Assembly (NCBI GenBank): GCA_021773435.1
Contig: JAJFKC010000030.1
Span: forward strand, 1 to 64,000
Source: Porticoccaceae bacterium
GTDB lineage: Bacteria > Pseudomonadota > Gammaproteobacteria > Pseudomonadales > Porticoccaceae
Length of the DNA stretch: 64,000 nucleotides
Reading direction: 5' to 3'
The position numbers and the translations under genes were made by a program. This document shows, in pieces, positions 62,201 to 64,000 of the stretch (positions are counted from its first letter, which is position 1; the number at the start of each line of letters is the position of its first letter). The notes beneath the pieces are model-generated. The model was given only the letters and a program-made list of their open reading frames with translations, was not told the DNA's origin and made no database searches.

Positions 62201-62776
62201 CTAATTCGCTGCCCAGTCATGAAGGGGCATATCGCTAAGAATAGCTGAGATTTGCTCAGCATTAAGTTCCTGTTTTTCTATCAGCCCTCGCGCCACTAAG
62301 CCTACGTAGTGGATATATTCCTGGTCAACCAACAAATTAATAATATCTTCGGCAACTTTATCGAGCACATTTTCATTTTTATAACTAGTTTCTAGCTGAT
62401 CCGCATCGGGCAAACTAATCCGTAGCTTTTCGAGTAGCAGCAACTCAATAATGGCATCGCGGTAATCCTGCCCACCATGCACCTGTTTAAAAGGTTTTTT
62501 CAAATAAATCGCCTGGGAAATTGGCCCCGCAAAGCGGATTTTAGTGGTCACCAGGGTCTCGCGGACTGCCAACGGCCATAGTTCGCCAAGTTTCCCTGGA
62601 TGCAGATGCAATGTGCGTACACCTGGTGTGACATCAAAGCGGACAACGCTGCGATCACTGCGCGACTGATGCTCGCCAATTTTTGCTCCAAATACCTTGC
62701 GCGAAAAATAGTGTGACACCACGACGTGACCCGCTTCGTGCATGGCGACCGTGCCCAGTTCTTTCTCTTCACTCAT
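62201..62776 (-). CDS. Stand-alone M41 (FtsH)-like zinc peptidase domain
   Basis: The 191-residue protein has the zinc motif AMHEAGHVVVSHYF near the start (H-E-x-x-H), then a helical body with FAGPISQAIYL and HGGQDYRDAIIELLL, in the positions where FtsH proteases carry the 'GGRAAE' and 'T-G-A-x-x-D-L' segments with the third zinc ligand. There is no AAA ATPase domain and no membrane segment, so it is much shorter than FtsH (about 640). Known relatives of this kind are rarely described. The ribosome site is poor and the start could be slightly different. Confidence 0.65.
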   Translation of the reverse strand: MSEEKELGTVAMHEAGHVVVSHYFSRKVFGAKIGEHQSRSDRSVVRFDVTPGVRTLHLHPGKLGELWPLAVRETLVTTKIRFAGPISQAIYLKKPFKQVHGGQDYRDAIIELLLLEKLRISLPDADQLETSYKNENVLDKVAEDIINLLVDQEYIHYVGLVARGLIEKQELNAEQISAILSDMPLHDWAAN

Positions 62777-62926
62777 GGCTTAACCATGTCTTGCCCAGGG
62801 GTTCTGGTAAATCGGAGGCTAAGAGTAAGCGAATGCGTTTATCTTTGCCATTGCCGACTATACAATCGCTTTGCACAAGCGCGCAGTCTATCGATTCAAT
62901 GCAGCCCACCCCTCCGGCGGAACAAA

Positions 62927-63712
62927 ATGGCGGAACAAACCGTTTCTATCAACAAAATATACAACGGCGCAATCAATGCGGCAAATGGCGGCTACATTTG
63001 CGGACTGATGGCCAGCCTTCTCGACAGTATGGGTATGGATAAGGGCGATGCTGAGGTACGTATAAACGCCAGCTTCCCTGTAGAAACGCCTCTGCAACCG
63101 GTGATGACAGAAGACGGCGGCATTGAGATGTATCTTAACGACAAGCTGCTGGGTAGCATTCGTCCAGCCGTATTAGAGCTGGATATTCCGACCCCACCTG
63201 ATGTCGAAACCGCTCGCCGCGCCAGCGAAAACTTTATATTTCTGCATAGCATTGATGCCAAAGGCTGCTATGTTTGTAGCCCGATACGCACACCGGATAA
63301 GGGCTTAAGGCTATTTATTGGGCCGTTGGATAATATCGCCAGACGTTCTGTGGGTGAAAACCTTGTCGCCGCCCTATGGCGTCCGACTCAAAACCTGGCT
63401 ATAAGCAATCCAACTGTAAATAAGGCCACTATCGAAAATATCTACGTGTGGTCGGTGCTGGATTGTCCCGGCGTTTACTCTCTCAAATTACGCTATCCGG
63501 AATCCGGCGTACTGGTGCTCGGCAGTTGTACTGCCAGCATTAAACGACCTCTGCCTGTCGACCAAAACTATATTGTTAGTGCGTGGCAGATAGCCCCAGC
63601 AGACGGCCCCAAGCTATATATGGGTGTCGCCATCCATTCCATCGACGGTGAACTGATGGCCTGCGCGAAACAGGTCTGTTTTGATATTGGCAGTAGCTTG
63701 CCACCGGTGTAG
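62927..63712 (+). CDS. Hotdog-fold acyl-CoA thioesterase-like protein
   Basis: The 261-residue protein has NGAINAANGGYICGLMASLLD near the start (N-G-G-Y helix start seen in PaaI/acyl-CoA thioesterases), two halves of similar predicted fold, and a C-terminal LYMGVAIHSIDGELMACAKQVCFD strand pair. Double hotdog proteins of this size include acyl-CoA thioesterases, but no catalytic residue is certain. A longer frame opens upstream at 62726; ATG 62927 is chosen because the recognisable protein starts there. It is divergent from the M41-like gene. Confidence 0.6.
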   Translation: MAEQTVSINKIYNGAINAANGGYICGLMASLLDSMGMDKGDAEVRINASFPVETPLQPVMTEDGGIEMYLNDKLLGSIRPAVLELDIPTPPDVETARRASENFIFLHSIDAKGCYVCSPIRTPDKGLRLFIGPLDNIARRSVGENLVAALWRPTQNLAISNPTVNKATIENIYVWSVLDCPGVYSLKLRYPESGVLVLGSCTASIKRPLPVDQNYIVSAWQIAPADGPKLYMGVAIHSIDGELMACAKQVCFDIGSSLPPV

Positions 63713-63838
63713 CCTTCTCTTTTAACAAAGACAGTCTTAACAAAGCCGGTATCCGCAATAGCAGATCAAAAGCAGCACCCACGAAAATAGTATCCGCAAA
63801 GACGCCACCTCCAAAGCAAGCGCCAGCCAGCTAAATAA

Positions 63839-64000
63839 TCAAGCCAGCAGCTTCTTGGCTAACGGCTCCATACGTTTGGCGAGGTCAAAATCCAGGTGGG
63901 TAATACCCCCAGCACCGTGGGTAAACAGACCGATTTCAACCACATTCCAGACATTCACCCAGCGCGGATGATGGCTGAGGATTTCACACTCAAGAGCCGA
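63839..64000 (-). CDS. phhB: Pterin-4a-carbinolamine dehydratase, C-terminal 53 residues (cut by window edge)
   Basis: The minus-strand frame, open to the window edge, reads SHHPRWVNVWN, IGLFTHGAGGITHLDFDLA and ends KRMEPLAKKLLA. The H-H-P-x-W-x-N-V-x-N motif and the later T-H are the active site of pterin carbinolamine dehydratases, which regenerate tetrahydrobiopterin-type cofactor for phenylalanine hydroxylase. The N-terminal half is outside the window. The stop is at 63841-63839. Confidence 0.8.
   Translation of the reverse strand, partial: SALECEILSHHPRWVNVWNVVEIGLFTHGAGGITHLDFDLAKRMEPLAKKLLA

Noticed and set aside
62726-62926. N-terminal extension of the hotdog-like protein
   Set aside because: The extra 67 residues are Cys/Arg-rich, overlap the start of the divergent M41-like gene and show no family features; ATG 62927 is preferred.

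Overview
The window looks like the chromosome of a free-living, probably marine gammaproteobacterium, perhaps near the Cellvibrionales. This is inferred from moderate GC content, gammaproteobacterial phoBR-pst and leucine (liu-type) gene sets, and many catabolic genes: Baeyer-Villiger monooxygenases, CoA transferases, short-chain dehydrogenases (SDRs), amidohydrolases, a Rieske dioxygenase and a nitrile hydratase. No rRNA, tRNA or CRISPR array was seen.

Layout. 1-1.1 kb: edge of an IS3-family element, a mazEF toxin-antitoxin pair in an integron-type gene cassette with its own attC, and an IS3 orfA remnant. 1.1-11 kb (minus strand): two tandem Baeyer-Villiger monooxygenases, a D-aminoacylase-like amidohydrolase, two overlapping amidohydrolase-2 proteins and an SDR; this resembles a pathway opening and hydrolysing a cyclic ketone or terpenoid. 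11.1-19.9 kb: phoB-phoR, an outer-membrane porin and pstS-pstC-pstA-pstB-phoU, with candidate Pho boxes sharing one 11-bp-period repeat before phoB, the porin and pstS. 20.2-27.2 kb: leucine/isovalerate catabolism (isovaleryl-CoA dehydrogenase, an atypical SDR, both methylcrotonyl-CoA carboxylase subunits and HMG-CoA lyase) without the usual methylglutaconyl-CoA hydratase. 27.7-32.5 kb: an hflK/hflC-like pair, a 38-residue lysine-rich protein, and a DUF1611 protein translationally coupled to a fold-type III PLP racemase.

32.5-39.7 kb: a decayed stretch (transposase remnant, truncated copy of an aldolase gene start, half a nitroreductase gene) precedes a plus-strand cluster: Rieske oxygenase alpha and beta, a dihydrodipicolinate-synthase-family aldolase, nitrile hydratase beta and alpha, then a second nitrile hydratase alpha subunit fused to an activator-like domain, with a His/Asp-rich head and a Glu/Asp tail. 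That fusion is the most unusual protein here. 39.9-43.3 kb: a membrane-anchored hypothetical protein, a secreted DUF255 thioredoxin-like protein and a membrane peroxiredoxin. 43.6-57.5 kb: acyl-CoA catabolism genes (three class III CoA transferases including a racemase-like one, one CoA-transferase pseudogene, four SDRs, sulfotransferase, amidohydrolase, cyclase, and a thiolase-like protein lacking the nucleophilic Cys), consistent with steroid or branched/cyclic acid breakdown. 57.6-59.9 kb: a GGDEF-EAL protein. 60-61.1 kb: two more minus-strand integron cassettes (a small helix-turn-helix protein and phd-parE). 61.3-64 kb: an SDR, a stand-alone M41-like peptidase, a hotdog-like protein and the C-terminus of a pterin carbinolamine dehydratase.

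The main candidates for undescribed biology are the nitrile hydratase alpha-activator fusion beside a Rieske oxygenase and aldolase, integrase-less integron cassettes at both ends of the window, and a DUF1611-racemase pair. All functional calls rest on motif recognition by eye; no searches were run.
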